DNA from: an uncultured Bacteroidales bacterium
GTDB lineage: Bacteria > Bacteroidota > Bacteroidia > Bacteroidales > Paludibacteraceae
Direction: 5' to 3'
Assembly: GCA_946626605.1 (NCBI GenBank)
Contig: CAMOUL010000002.1
Location: forward strand, 62,001-126,000
Length of the DNA: 64,000 nucleotides
The position numbers were made by a program, and so were the translations under genes. This document shows positions 11,544-21,490 of this stretch, piece by piece (position 1 is the stretch's first letter; each line of letters starts with the position of its first letter). A model generated the notes under the pieces. That model worked only from the letters and a program-made list of their open reading frames with translations. It was not told the DNA's origin and made no database searches.

Positions 11544-12062
11544 GTTCGCTTCTTCCTCCTTGTCGTCTATCTTCTCCTGGATGATATTTCGCCGCGTAAG
11601 CAGCATCGCTTGCAGCACTATCGCAGGCCAGACGGCTGCAAAATTCGGATATAGAGTAGCATAGTGCTGATCGGTCATGCGATAGGCATATACGATCATC
11701 AAGATATAAAAAAGCCCCGCTGCGGTAATGGTAAAAAAGACCAACGTCATTCGTCCTCTATAACTGAAAAAGCACAGCAGACATAGAATACTGCCCCACA
11801 ACATCGCCTTGCTGCAATAATACAACCCTTTCACTGACATAACCTCCACCACTTCTTCTGCCCCGGTACTTAGTTCTCTTTGCATCACGATAAACTGCTT
11901 CTGGTCCTCCATTCTGAAACTGCGGGTATATAATATACCCGTGTCGCTCTGGAAATTAAATACCGGTCTCGTGCCCAATAAAGCGGCAGCGATGATGGCG
12001 ATAGCCATATAGACCCAGCGTCTGAGCATGCGAGGAGGAATGATAGATTTTTTCTGTTCCAT
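11538..12062 (-). CDS. four-TM membrane protein (possibly DUF4293-like)
   Basis: Four hydrophobic helices, no clear motif. Confidence 0.5.
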   Translation of the reverse strand: MEQKKSIIPPRMLRRWVYMAIAIIAAALLGTRPVFNFQSDTGILYTRSFRMEDQKQFIVMQRELSTGAEEVVEVMSVKGLYYCSKAMLWGSILCLLCFFSYRGRMTLVFFTITAAGLFYILMIVYAYRMTDQHYATLYPNFAAVWPAIVLQAMLLTRRNIIQEKIDDKEEEANL

Positions 12063-12072
12063 AAGTGAGCAA

Positions 12073-13422
12073 TTATTTTTCGTTCATGTGTAATTTTCGA
12101 CGGGAGGCTAAAAGCACGATGACCGCGGTGACAGCAGAGAGGGTGTCGCTGACTGGAATCGACCACCATACGCCGTCCAACGGATCTGCAAAAACAGCCG
12201 GCAGAAACAACGCCAGCGGAATGAGATAAATCACCTGACGCGTGAGACTCAGGAAAATAGCTTTTCCGGCTTTGCCGATAGAGGTGAAGAGGTTTCCCGT
12301 AACCATCTGAAAACCAATGATCAGCATCGTGGAGCATATGATTCGCATCGGGCGGATAGTCCGGCTGATTAGTTCTCCGTCATGTGTAAAAATTCGCGTC
12401 ATCGCCTCCGGGAAGCATTCTCCTAAAATGAACGCGATGCCCATGACGCCTGTCGCATAAAGGCATGTGAGGTAGAAAGAGCGCAACATCCGGTCGTAGT
12501 GTCTGGCGCCGTAGTTATAACCCGCAATAGGTTGCATGCCCTGATTCAGACCCATCACAATCATCGCAAACACAAACGTCAGACGGTTGATCACCCCGTA
12601 CGAGGCAATCGCCAAGTCTCCTCCGAAAGCCTTCAGTTGGTTATTGATGATGATGACGACAAAACAATGCGCGATATTATACAGGAATGGCGACATTCCG
12701 ATCGCCAACGCACGGACGGTAATATGCTTGTTCAAACGCCAAATACCCCGATGAAATCGAATTAATTCGTTCTTATCCAGGAATTTGGTGAACTGCCAGA
12801 TAACAGCTACCGCTTGACTCAAAACAGTCGCCAGAGCCGCTCCGCGAACACCCATATCTAAACCGAAAATGAAAATCGGGTCTAAAATCACATTGATCAC
12901 TACCGCCACTATCGTTGCCGTCATGGAGAATCGCGGGTGACCTGCCGAGCGAAGCATCGAGTTGAGACCGAAATAAATGTGCGTCAGAATATTGCCGTAC
13001 AGGATGATCTCCATGTATTCATGCGCGTAAATTAAGGTGTCCTCGCTCGCGCCAAAAGCCATCAGAATAGGGTCTAACCAGATCAAACCGACTGCCATGA
13101 CAACAGCGGAAAGGATGATATTCATCACAATCACATTCCCCAACACCCGATTTGCTTTCTCGTAATCTTTCTCGCCCAGGTAAATAGCCAATAGCGACGA
13201 AGCGCCCACGCCCACCAGGCTTCCGAAGGCTGCGCAGATATCCATAAAGGGCTTCGCCACCGTCAGCGCGCCTAACGCCAATGCCCCGCAGCCATGACCG
13301 ATATAGATCGAGTCCACGATGTTATATAGCGAAGTAGCCGTCATGGCGATGATGGCAGGGAGTGCGTATTTGAATAGCAGTTTATGTACCGGCGCAGTGC
13401 CGAGTTCGGCGGTCTTATTCAT
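12073..13422 (-). CDS. MATE family efflux transporter
   Basis: 449 aa, 12 TM pattern; MTATSLYNIVDSIYIGHGCGALALGALTVAKP. Confidence 0.9.
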   Translation of the reverse strand: MNKTAELGTAPVHKLLFKYALPAIIAMTATSLYNIVDSIYIGHGCGALALGALTVAKPFMDICAAFGSLVGVGASSLLAIYLGEKDYEKANRVLGNVIVMNIILSAVVMAVGLIWLDPILMAFGASEDTLIYAHEYMEIILYGNILTHIYFGLNSMLRSAGHPRFSMTATIVAVVINVILDPIFIFGLDMGVRGAALATVLSQAVAVIWQFTKFLDKNELIRFHRGIWRLNKHITVRALAIGMSPFLYNIAHCFVVIIINNQLKAFGGDLAIASYGVINRLTFVFAMIVMGLNQGMQPIAGYNYGARHYDRMLRSFYLTCLYATGVMGIAFILGECFPEAMTRIFTHDGELISRTIRPMRIICSTMLIIGFQMVTGNLFTSIGKAGKAIFLSLTRQVIYLIPLALFLPAVFADPLDGVWWSIPVSDTLSAVTAVIVLLASRRKLHMNEK

Positions 13423-14458
13423 TCTTCAAGGCCTGAGCGATTTGTTCGAAGGCGGCTGCGGCCGGATGACCGACTTGCAAAGCGATAGGAGTGCCTTCAT
13501 CGCCTCCCTCGCGGATGGATTGTACTAACGGAATCTGCCCTAATAACGGCACATCCAACTCTTCAGCCAGTTTTTTTCCACCGTCTTTGCCGAAAATATA
13601 GTACTTGTTTTGCGGCAATTCAGCCGGGGTAAACCACGCCATATTCTCGATGAGACCGAGGATTTTGACATTCACTTTCTCGTTGCGGAACATCTCTACG
13701 CCTTTGCGGGCATCTACCAACGCTACCTCCTGAGGAGTCGTCACGACGATTACTCCGGTCAGATGTAGCGATGAAATCAGGGTTAAATGAATATCGCTCG
13801 TTCCTGGAGGCAGGTCGATCAGGAAATAATCCAACTCACCCCAATGAGCATCTTCTATCAGCTGTTTCAGGGCATTCGATGCCATTCCGCCACGCCAGAT
13901 AACCGCTTGTTCCGGATTAACAAAGAACCCGATGGAAAGCATCTTCACGCCGTACTGTTCAATCGGCTCAATGAGTGTTCTTCCTTCGATTTCAACGGAG
14001 TATGGACGGCAATCTTCTGTGTGAAACATCTTCGGCATGGAAGGCCCGTGGATATCTGCGTCCAGCAGTCCTACGCGGTAACCCGCTTGCGCCAATGCCA
14101 CTGCCAGATTCGCTGTCACGGTCGATTTGCCTACTCCGCCTTTGCCGCTATGTACGGCGATAATCTGTTTGGCATGAATAGGCGAGTCGTGCTGCTCCGG
14201 AGACTCATTGTGTTTGACAAACTTCGTGTGAATCTGCGCCTGGATATTAGGATCAACATACGTCTGCAGGGCCACTTCCGTCGCTTTCAACACAGATTTC
14301 AGAAACGGATCATTGTCCTTCTGAAAAATCAAAGAGAAAGACACCTCAAATCCCGAGATACGAATATCGTCCTCCAGCATTCCGCTTTCTATCAAGTCTT
14401 TCCCGGTTCCCGGATAGCGCACATGACGCAGGGCATCGATTATTTGTTGTGGATACAT
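13415..14458 (-). CDS. mrp: Mrp/NBP35-type iron-sulfur carrier ATPase
   Basis: SGKGGVGKSTVTANLAVALAQAGYRVGLLDADIHGPSMPKM; MIP18-like N terminus. Confidence 0.93.
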   Translation of the reverse strand: MYPQQIIDALRHVRYPGTGKDLIESGMLEDDIRISGFEVSFSLIFQKDNDPFLKSVLKATEVALQTYVDPNIQAQIHTKFVKHNESPEQHDSPIHAKQIIAVHSGKGGVGKSTVTANLAVALAQAGYRVGLLDADIHGPSMPKMFHTEDCRPYSVEIEGRTLIEPIEQYGVKMLSIGFFVNPEQAVIWRGGMASNALKQLIEDAHWGELDYFLIDLPPGTSDIHLTLISSLHLTGVIVVTTPQEVALVDARKGVEMFRNEKVNVKILGLIENMAWFTPAELPQNKYYIFGKDGGKKLAEELDVPLLGQIPLVQSIREGGDEGTPIALQVGHPAAAAFEQIAQALKNE

Positions 14459-14540
14459 ACGTGTATTTTTTCAAATTGCCTGCAAAGGTACAACAAAATT
14501 CCCACATACGCAAATAATTTCGTAAAAAATACGCGCGCGC

Positions 14541-14572
14541 TTGCATATGTCGTAAAAAAGCAGTAACTTTGC
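14541..14572 (+). promoter_or_regulatory. promoter of ileS
   Basis: TTGCATATGTCGTAAAAAAGCAGTAACTTTGC. Confidence 0.75.
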
Positions 14573-14610
14573 AGCCGTTTTTACGGCTTGCAAATGATTA
14601 ACAACAAAAT

Positions 14611-17600
14611 ATGAAGAAATTTAACGAGTACAAGAAATTAGATTTGCCCGCGCTGAGCAAAGAAGTGTTGGAGCAATGGGAGAAAGAAAATTTATTCGAA
14701 AAAAGTATCTCTACCCGCGAGGGACATCCGCAGTTCCTCTTTTTTGAAGGACCTCCTTCGGCAAACGGAATGCCGGGTATCCACCACGTCATGGCGCGTA
14801 CCATCAAGGACACTTTCTGCCGTTTCAAAACGATGCAGGGTTTTCAGGTTCGCCGCAAGGCAGGATGGGACACCCACGGTCTGCCGGTAGAGTTGGGAGT
14901 GGAGAAAATGTTGGGTATCACCAAGGAAGATATCGGCAAGAAGATCTCCGTCGATGAGTACAATGCCGCTTGCCGCCGGGAGGTGATGAAATATACCAAG
15001 GAATGGACCAACCTTACCAAGCAGATGGGCTACTGGGTTGATCTAGACAACCCCTATATCACCTATGACAACAAGTATATCGAGACCCTTTGGTATCTCC
15101 TCAAGGAGCTCTACAAGAAGGGTTACCTCTATAAGGGTTATACCATTCAGCCTTATTCCCCTGCTGCCGGAACAGGTCTGAGTTCCCACGAGCTCAACCA
15201 GCCCGGTTGCTACCGCGACGTCAAAGATCTCACTTGCACCGCCCGCTTCAAAGTAAAAGACGGTCGTTACATCATCGCTTGGACCACTACCCCTTGGACG
15301 TTGCCTTCCAACACGGCTCTCTGTGTGGGTCCGAAGATTGACTACGTAGAAGTGGAGACACCCACCGGCGACCATATTATCCTTGCGGAGGCTCGCCTGA
15401 GCGCTTATCAGAAAGACCTCTGCGGAACGGATGAAGAAGGCAAAGCTCTGGAGCCGAAGATCGTCGCTCGCTACAAAGGTTCCGAACTCGTCGGTCTTGA
15501 ATACGAGCCGCTCTTCCCATGGGTCAACCCGGGCGAAGGAGCTTTCCGCGTCATCCCGGGAGACTACGTTACCACCGAAGACGGAACCGGTATCGTACAT
15601 ATCGCCCCTACTTTCGGAGCGGACGATAAGAAGGTTGCAGACGCAGCCGGCGTGCCGGGTCTCTATATGCAGACCAAGAACAACGGACCGCGGCCTATGG
15701 TCGATTTCACCGGTAAATATTGGCGCGTGGAAGACCTCGACGAAGAGTGGTACAAAGCGAATGTCAACGACGAACTCTACCGCAAGTATGCCGGCAGATG
15801 GGTGAAAAACGCCTATGACCCGCAGTTTACCATCGAAGGAAAGTACGATGAAACCGCAGCTTCTAAGGCAGAAACGCTCGATCTCCACCTCTGTCTGGAG
15901 ATGAAGGCAGACGGCCGTCTCCTCCGCACGGAGAAACATGTGCACTCGTATCCGCATTGCTGGCGTACCGACAAACCCGTCCTCTACTACCCGCTTGACT
16001 CCTGGTTCATCAAATCTACCAAAGCCCGCGAGGAGATGATTGCCCTCAATAAGACCATCAACTGGCAACCGGAATCCACCGGAACAGGACGTTTCGGTCA
16101 GTGGCTCAACAACCTCAACGACTGGAATCTCTCCCGCTCGCGTTATTGGGGAACGCCGCTGCCGATCTGGCGCACCGAAGATGGTTCCGAGGAAATTTGT
16201 ATCGGTTCCATCGCAGAATTGTTCGATGAAATCGAGAAATCTGTGAAGGCGGGCTTCATGAAAGCGAACCCTTGGCCGAACCACAAAGTGGGCGATTATT
16301 CCAAAGCCAACTACGATCCTTCGGTCATCGATCTCCACCGTCCGTACGTGGACTCGATCATCCTCGTCTCCCCGTCCGGCAAACCCATGAAGCGTGAACT
16401 CGACCTCATCGATGTATGGTTCGATTCGGGCGCGATGCCGTACGCACAAAACCACTATCCCTTCGAGAACGCCGACCTGCCACGCACGGCAGACTTCATC
16501 TCCGAAGGAGTGGACCAGACCCGCGGATGGTTCTTCACGCTCCATGCCATCCACACGATGATCGAAGGAACGGTAGCCTACAAAAACGTCATCTCCAACG
16601 GTCTTGTACTTGATAAGAACGGCAACAAGATGTCCAAGCGCCTTGGCAACGCAGTCGATCCGTTTGGCGCACTTGATACGTACGGAGCCGATCCCGTGCG
16701 TTGGTACATGCTCACCAACTCTTCGCCGTGGGAGAACCTCAAATTCGACCCCGAAGGAGTCGATGAGGTCCGCCGCAAATTCTTCGGCACACTCTATAAC
16801 ACCTATTCGTTCTTTGCGCTTTACGCTAATGTAGATCATTGGACGGTCGAATCCCGACAGTCAACCGACGGTCAACCGACGGTCAAAGCCAATGTTATAC
16901 CCACGCAAGGACTCTCTGAGATCGACCGATGGATCCTTTCCAAGCTCAATTCGCTCGTCAAAGAGGTCACCGAAGCCTACGAAACATACGAACCGACCAA
17001 GGCCGGACGTGCTATCTCGGATTTCGTGCAGGACGACCTCTCTAATTGGTACGTGCGCCTGAACCGCAAACGTTTCTGGGGCGGAGAGATGAACACAGAC
17101 AAACAAGCGGCTTACACAACTCTCTACACCTGTCTCAAGACCGTAGCGCAACTCATGGCGCCGAACGCACCGTTCTTTGCCGATCGTCTCTACCGTGACC
17201 TCACGGGCGAAACGGTACACCTCAGCACGTGGCCGAAAGCCGACGAAGCGCTCATCAACAAGACCCTTGAGCGTCAGATGTACCTCGCGCAGCAGGCAAC
17301 CTCTACGATCCTTTCGCTCCGCAAACGCGCTGAGAAGAATGTGCGTCAGCCACTGCAGAAAGCGGTCATCCCGACGCCGGATCAAGAATCGCAACGTGCA
17401 TTGATGCACGTTTCAGACCTCATCAAATCGGAGGTCAACGTCAAAGAGTTGGTTATCGTTCCTGCCGAGCAATCGGAGATCCGTTTGGTCAAGAAGATCA
17501 AACCGAACTTCAAAGTCCTCGGTAAGAAAGTCGGCGCGAACATGAAAGCCGTAGCCGCTGAGATCAACGCGATGAACCAAGACCAGATTGCTCAAATGGA

Positions 17601-18009
17601 GCAAAACGGCAACTATCAACTATCAACTGTCAACTATCAACTGATAGCCGAGGATGTGGAAATTTTGACGGAAGACATGCCGGGCTGGTTGGTAGCCAAT
17701 AACGGAATCCTTACTATCGCGCTGGACATCGAGCTGACGGATGAACTCATCGAAGAAGGTATTGCGCGTGAGCTGATCAACCGCATTCAGAACCTCCGTA
17801 AGTCGTCCGGCTTGGAGATCACCGACCGCATCGAGATCGAACTCGAAGACTGTCCTCAGATCCACAACGCAGTTCTCCACTGCGGTGATTACATCAAATC
17901 GCAAGTACTCGCTACCAAACTCGAACTCAATTCTCAATTGTCAACTGTCAATTGTCAAATCCTCGAGATGGACGGTTATAACGTGAATATTAACATCAAA
18001 AAAGCATAA
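14611..18009 (+). CDS. ileS: isoleucyl-tRNA synthetase (carries three short-repeat arrays in frame)
   Basis: FFEGPPSANGMPGIHHVMARTIKDTFCRFKTMQGF, DQTRGWFFTLHAI, KMSKRLGNAVDP (KMSKR). Confidence 0.96.
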   Translation: MKKFNEYKKLDLPALSKEVLEQWEKENLFEKSISTREGHPQFLFFEGPPSANGMPGIHHVMARTIKDTFCRFKTMQGFQVRRKAGWDTHGLPVELGVEKMLGITKEDIGKKISVDEYNAACRREVMKYTKEWTNLTKQMGYWVDLDNPYITYDNKYIETLWYLLKELYKKGYLYKGYTIQPYSPAAGTGLSSHELNQPGCYRDVKDLTCTARFKVKDGRYIIAWTTTPWTLPSNTALCVGPKIDYVEVETPTGDHIILAEARLSAYQKDLCGTDEEGKALEPKIVARYKGSELVGLEYEPLFPWVNPGEGAFRVIPGDYVTTEDGTGIVHIAPTFGADDKKVADAAGVPGLYMQTKNNGPRPMVDFTGKYWRVEDLDEEWYKANVNDELYRKYAGRWVKNAYDPQFTIEGKYDETAASKAETLDLHLCLEMKADGRLLRTEKHVHSYPHCWRTDKPVLYYPLDSWFIKSTKAREEMIALNKTINWQPESTGTGRFGQWLNNLNDWNLSRSRYWGTPLPIWRTEDGSEEICIGSIAELFDEIEKSVKAGFMKANPWPNHKVGDYSKANYDPSVIDLHRPYVDSIILVSPSGKPMKRELDLIDVWFDSGAMPYAQNHYPFENADLPRTADFISEGVDQTRGWFFTLHAIHTMIEGTVAYKNVISNGLVLDKNGNKMSKRLGNAVDPFGALDTYGADPVRWYMLTNSSPWENLKFDPEGVDEVRRKFFGTLYNTYSFFALYANVDHWTVESRQSTDGQPTVKANVIPTQGLSEIDRWILSKLNSLVKEVTEAYETYEPTKAGRAISDFVQDDLSNWYVRLNRKRFWGGEMNTDKQAAYTTLYTCLKTVAQLMAPNAPFFADRLYRDLTGETVHLSTWPKADEALINKTLERQMYLAQQATSTILSLRKRAEKNVRQPLQKAVIPTPDQESQRALMHVSDLIKSEVNVKELVIVPAEQSEIRLVKKIKPNFKVLGKKVGANMKAVAAEINAMNQDQIAQMEQNGNYQLSTVNYQLIAEDVEILTEDMPGWLVANNGILTIALDIELTDELIEEGIARELINRIQNLRKSSGLEITDRIEIELEDCPQIHNAVLHCGDYIKSQVLATKLELNSQLSTVNCQILEMDGYNVNINIKKA
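16854..16886 (+). repeat. 11-bp array (3 units) in frame within ileS
   Basis: CCGACAGTCAA CCGACGGTCAA CCGACGGTCAA; encodes RQSTDGQPTVK. Confidence 0.95.
17611..17645 (+). repeat. 7-bp array within ileS
   Basis: AACTATC AACTATC AACTGTC AACTATC AACTGAT. Confidence 0.95.
17929..17956 (+). repeat. 7-bp array within ileS 3' end
   Basis: AATTCTC AATTGTC AACTGTC AATTGTC. Confidence 0.93.
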
Positions 18010-18013
18010 AAGG

Positions 18014-18493
18014 ATGAAAAAAGTATTGGTTTTTGCAGCGATTTTAGCAATTGCAGCAGGTTTTGTATCCTGCCAGAGAGAAGCCTCCACTTTTGCCAAA
18101 GAAGACTTGATCGGCAGATGGCAAGCGCCCTCCGGCGACACCTTGCAGTTCATGGTCTTTCAGCCCGACATCGCTCCGACGCCGGAAGGTCTATCTGGCG
18201 AGTTCCGCTATGGTTATGAGTGGGACATGAACGACCATAAAGGATGGGATGACAGCCAGGGTACGTATGAGGATTTTCTCTTCACACCCATCGATAAAAA
18301 CGGAGCTTTTCACGGAAACGGATGGTTTGTCTGGCAACTCGACCCCAATGGTAATTTCCTCTTGGGCCACCTGATGAACAACGATGGAGCGGTAATTCCG
18401 AAGCCCTATAAAGTGACCGTATTGACCGGTTCCAGTCTGACTTATAAAGATGATTTCGGTACTTTCCATTCATTTACAAAAATAAAGCAATGA
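18014..18493 (+). CDS. lipoprotein, lipocalin-like fold possible
   Basis: MKKVLVFAAILAIAAGFVSCQRE lipobox, LIGRW motif. Confidence 0.6.
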   Translation: MKKVLVFAAILAIAAGFVSCQREASTFAKEDLIGRWQAPSGDTLQFMVFQPDIAPTPEGLSGEFRYGYEWDMNDHKGWDDSQGTYEDFLFTPIDKNGAFHGNGWFVWQLDPNGNFLLGHLMNNDGAVIPKPYKVTVLTGSSLTYKDDFGTFHSFTKIKQ

Positions 18494-21471
18494 AACGCGC
18501 TTTAAAAATCCTCGGCTGGACGCTGCTGAGTATCGTTCTGGCGGTAGTGCTGGTAGCGAGTATCGCTATCTACGTCGTCTTTACGCCGGAGCGTTTGACG
18601 CCTATTGCCCGCCAAGCAGCGGACAAGTTTATCACCTGCGAGCATGAGATCGGCGAAGTGGATTTGACGTTCTTCTCCACCTTCCCGCGTTTTGGTCTGC
18701 GGGCGGATGGACTGCTGCTCATCAACCCCAAAGCCGGTGCGCAGAACGACACAGTAGTGGAGGCAAAACATCTGGTAGCCACGGTGGATGTGATGGAGTT
18801 TTTAAACAACAAGAACCTCCATGTACACGAAGCGATTTTGGACGATGCTACCGTCAATTTCTACATAGCCGGGGATGGCACGACGAACCTTACAGACGTC
18901 TTTGTAACCTCACCCGACACGACAGAAGAGGACACTTCGGCTTTCTCTCTGCCTTTTGATGCTCTGCGCGTGGACGGACTCCGAATCAAAGCCAACGCCA
19001 TCACTTTCCTCGATGATAAGGACACAATCTGCGCTTCTCTCGGTCAAACGGACTTGGGTGCCAGCGCAAATAGTTGGGAAGATATTTTCCTCTCGCTCGA
19101 CGCGCAAGACGTGTGTGCGAGTCTCAAAGGCGAGACGTACGCCGATTCGCTGCATGTGACGCTTGATGCACCCATGGCGGTTAATTTGGACACCATGCAT
19201 TTTGCTTTCCGACGTGCCGAATTAGCGGTCAATGAGTTTGCTCTCGTATTGAGCGGAACAGCAGATATTCGCGATTCCATCGGTATAGATGCAGGGGTAG
19301 CTACGAAAGATAAATGGCAAATCCAACCGCTCTTGGCGCTCGTTCCGGCGAAGTTCACCTCTGCGTTGAAAGATATTGAGGTGGACGGTAAGGTCGCTTT
19401 GGAAGCGGACATCAAAGGATTCTTAGGCGAAAACGCAATGCCGCTGGTAAAAGCACGTTTGACCTTAGAGGACGGCGAAGGAGCCTACAAACCTCTGCCG
19501 TACAAACTGCGGGATTTGGAACTCGATGCCGATGCTCTCTTGGATCTGAATAAGAAAGAACCTTCCTCCGTGACGATTCGTAATCTGGCAGCCAAGACCA
19601 AAGACAGCAAACTCTCTGCGACCGGAACAGTCAACGATCTGATGGGGAATATGTTGCTGGATCTGGCATTGAATCTCGATGCCCATCTTCCTGATTTTGC
19701 ATACTTCCTACCGGATAGCATGACACTCCTCGGACGCGCAAAAGGCTCGATGAAATCGAAGATATCTCTTGCTGACCTCACGGAAATGCGGCTCCATAAA
19801 GGTCGTATATCTGCGGACTTGGTTTTGGATGACATCCGCTATGAGCAGGACTCGATGATCGCTATCCTGCCTCACAGTACGGCGAAGATTCAAATCCCGA
19901 ACGCCACACCTTCCCGCAAATCCGTTAACTGGGCGCGCGCTGAGATTGTGAGCGATAAGATTGATTTCGTCATGGGAGAGGGTACTCACGCCATGATTGA
20001 TGCCCCGGTCCTTAAAGCCGAAGCAGCTAATGTCCTCAACAAAGAGCAGGAGTATTTCGCTTCGCTGGCTTTCGATGCCCTGGATGCGAAATATGACACC
20101 ATCCTCGCAGACCTGAAAGCCTCGGAGTTGGAAGCGTTCGTCAGTGGCGGACAGAAGATCAGCGCCAAACTCAAGACGCAAGCCTTAACAGCCTCCATGG
20201 GTGAAGAGCTGAAGGCAAAAACCGGCTCTCTGGCTTTGGAAGCCGCATCCCGCTATAACAAAGATGGCGAGAACGCACTCCTCAAATGGAATCCGAGGCT
20301 GAAGATCAACCTCAAAGACGGTTTCCTGAACTTGCCTTCCCGTTTGCCGGAAGCAGTCATCATCCCGTCTATCGAGTTTAAGTACTCCAACCGCGAAATG
20401 GCGATTGATAACAGCCGCATTGTGTTGGGTAACTCCGATCTGGAGCTAAAAGGTAATGTGCGTAACATCGGCAAATGGTTCCGCCACGAGGATATTTTAC
20501 AGGGCGATTTAGAGGTCGTTTCCAACCATTGTGACGCGAACCAACTTCTCGCATGGTTCTCTGCGGACAAAGGCGCCGAGGAAGAAACAACCCAAACTTC
20601 TTCCAACCAAGACGAAGTCTCAAACCAAGCCGCAGGCTCAAACACCCAAGCAGGCGAAGCCGATCCATTCCTCGTGCCGACGGATGTGGATCTGACGCTT
20701 AATACGCACATGCGTGAGGTGGAAATCTTCAATCAGAACGCCAAGGACCTGAAGGGCGGAATCTACGTCAAGAACGGCAAGCTGATCTTGGACGAAGTGG
20801 GTTTTGTATGCCGTGCAGCCAAACTGCAGCTGACGGCGATCTACTCCACGCCGCGGCGCAACCACCTCTATTTAGGCTTCGACTACCACATGATTGATGT
20901 GGATATCGACGAACTGCTGTCGATGATTCCGGATCTGGAGGAGATGGTTCCGATGCTTGCCTCCTTCAAGGGCGCAGCGCAGTTCCACTTGGCGGTAGAG
21001 ACCTATCTCAATGAGTACTACAAACCGAAGATGAGTACCCTCCGCGGCGCTTCGTCGCTGACGGGAAAAGACTTGGTAGTACTGGATAGTGAGACCTTCT
21101 CGACGATTAGCAAACTGCTGATGTTCAAGAAGAAAACAGAGAACAAGATCGACTCCCTCAATGCGGAGATCACGATTTACAAGAACGAGATCGACGTCTA
21201 TCCGCTCTGCGTGCAGATGGATAACTACATGGTGGCGCTCGGCGGACGGCATCGCACGGACATGACCTTCAACTACGACATCAACGTCCTTAGTCCTATT
21301 TATTTAGGCGTGCACGTGGGCGGTACGATGGATAACTTGCAGATCAAGTTAGCGAAATGCAAGTACGCTCAGGATTTCAAGCCTCATTGGTACCAAAAGG
21401 CAGACACGCAATCCCTTGAGCTCCGCCAGTTGATCAAGAAATCCATGGAGAAAAACGTCCGGATACAGTAA
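18490..21471 (+). CDS. AsmA-like outer-membrane biogenesis family protein
   Basis: N-terminal TM; long beta-rich sequence with C-terminal AsmA-like repeats (TTQTSSNQ.. linker, GGTMDNLQIKL). Confidence 0.75.
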   Translation: MKRALKILGWTLLSIVLAVVLVASIAIYVVFTPERLTPIARQAADKFITCEHEIGEVDLTFFSTFPRFGLRADGLLLINPKAGAQNDTVVEAKHLVATVDVMEFLNNKNLHVHEAILDDATVNFYIAGDGTTNLTDVFVTSPDTTEEDTSAFSLPFDALRVDGLRIKANAITFLDDKDTICASLGQTDLGASANSWEDIFLSLDAQDVCASLKGETYADSLHVTLDAPMAVNLDTMHFAFRRAELAVNEFALVLSGTADIRDSIGIDAGVATKDKWQIQPLLALVPAKFTSALKDIEVDGKVALEADIKGFLGENAMPLVKARLTLEDGEGAYKPLPYKLRDLELDADALLDLNKKEPSSVTIRNLAAKTKDSKLSATGTVNDLMGNMLLDLALNLDAHLPDFAYFLPDSMTLLGRAKGSMKSKISLADLTEMRLHKGRISADLVLDDIRYEQDSMIAILPHSTAKIQIPNATPSRKSVNWARAEIVSDKIDFVMGEGTHAMIDAPVLKAEAANVLNKEQEYFASLAFDALDAKYDTILADLKASELEAFVSGGQKISAKLKTQALTASMGEELKAKTGSLALEAASRYNKDGENALLKWNPRLKINLKDGFLNLPSRLPEAVIIPSIEFKYSNREMAIDNSRIVLGNSDLELKGNVRNIGKWFRHEDILQGDLEVVSNHCDANQLLAWFSADKGAEEETTQTSSNQDEVSNQAAGSNTQAGEADPFLVPTDVDLTLNTHMREVEIFNQNAKDLKGGIYVKNGKLILDEVGFVCRAAKLQLTAIYSTPRRNHLYLGFDYHMIDVDIDELLSMIPDLEEMVPMLASFKGAAQFHLAVETYLNEYYKPKMSTLRGASSLTGKDLVVLDSETFSTISKLLMFKKKTENKIDSLNAEITIYKNEIDVYPLCVQMDNYMVALGGRHRTDMTFNYDINVLSPIYLGVHVGGTMDNLQIKLAKCKYAQDFKPHWYQKADTQSLELRQLIKKSMEKNVRIQ
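20610..20661 (+). repeat. cluster of three 3-nt-loop mini-hairpins in AsmA-like CDS
   Basis: AGAC-GAA-GTCT, AGCC-GCA-GGCT, GGC-GAA-GCC. Confidence 0.8.
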
Positions 21472-21490
21472 TTTCTCGATCAAGAATAAA

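Noticed and set aside
15043-16839. 598-aa minus-strand ORF opposite ileS
   Set aside because: Shadow ORF: the plus strand encodes conserved IleS motifs; the antisense product shows no family resemblance.
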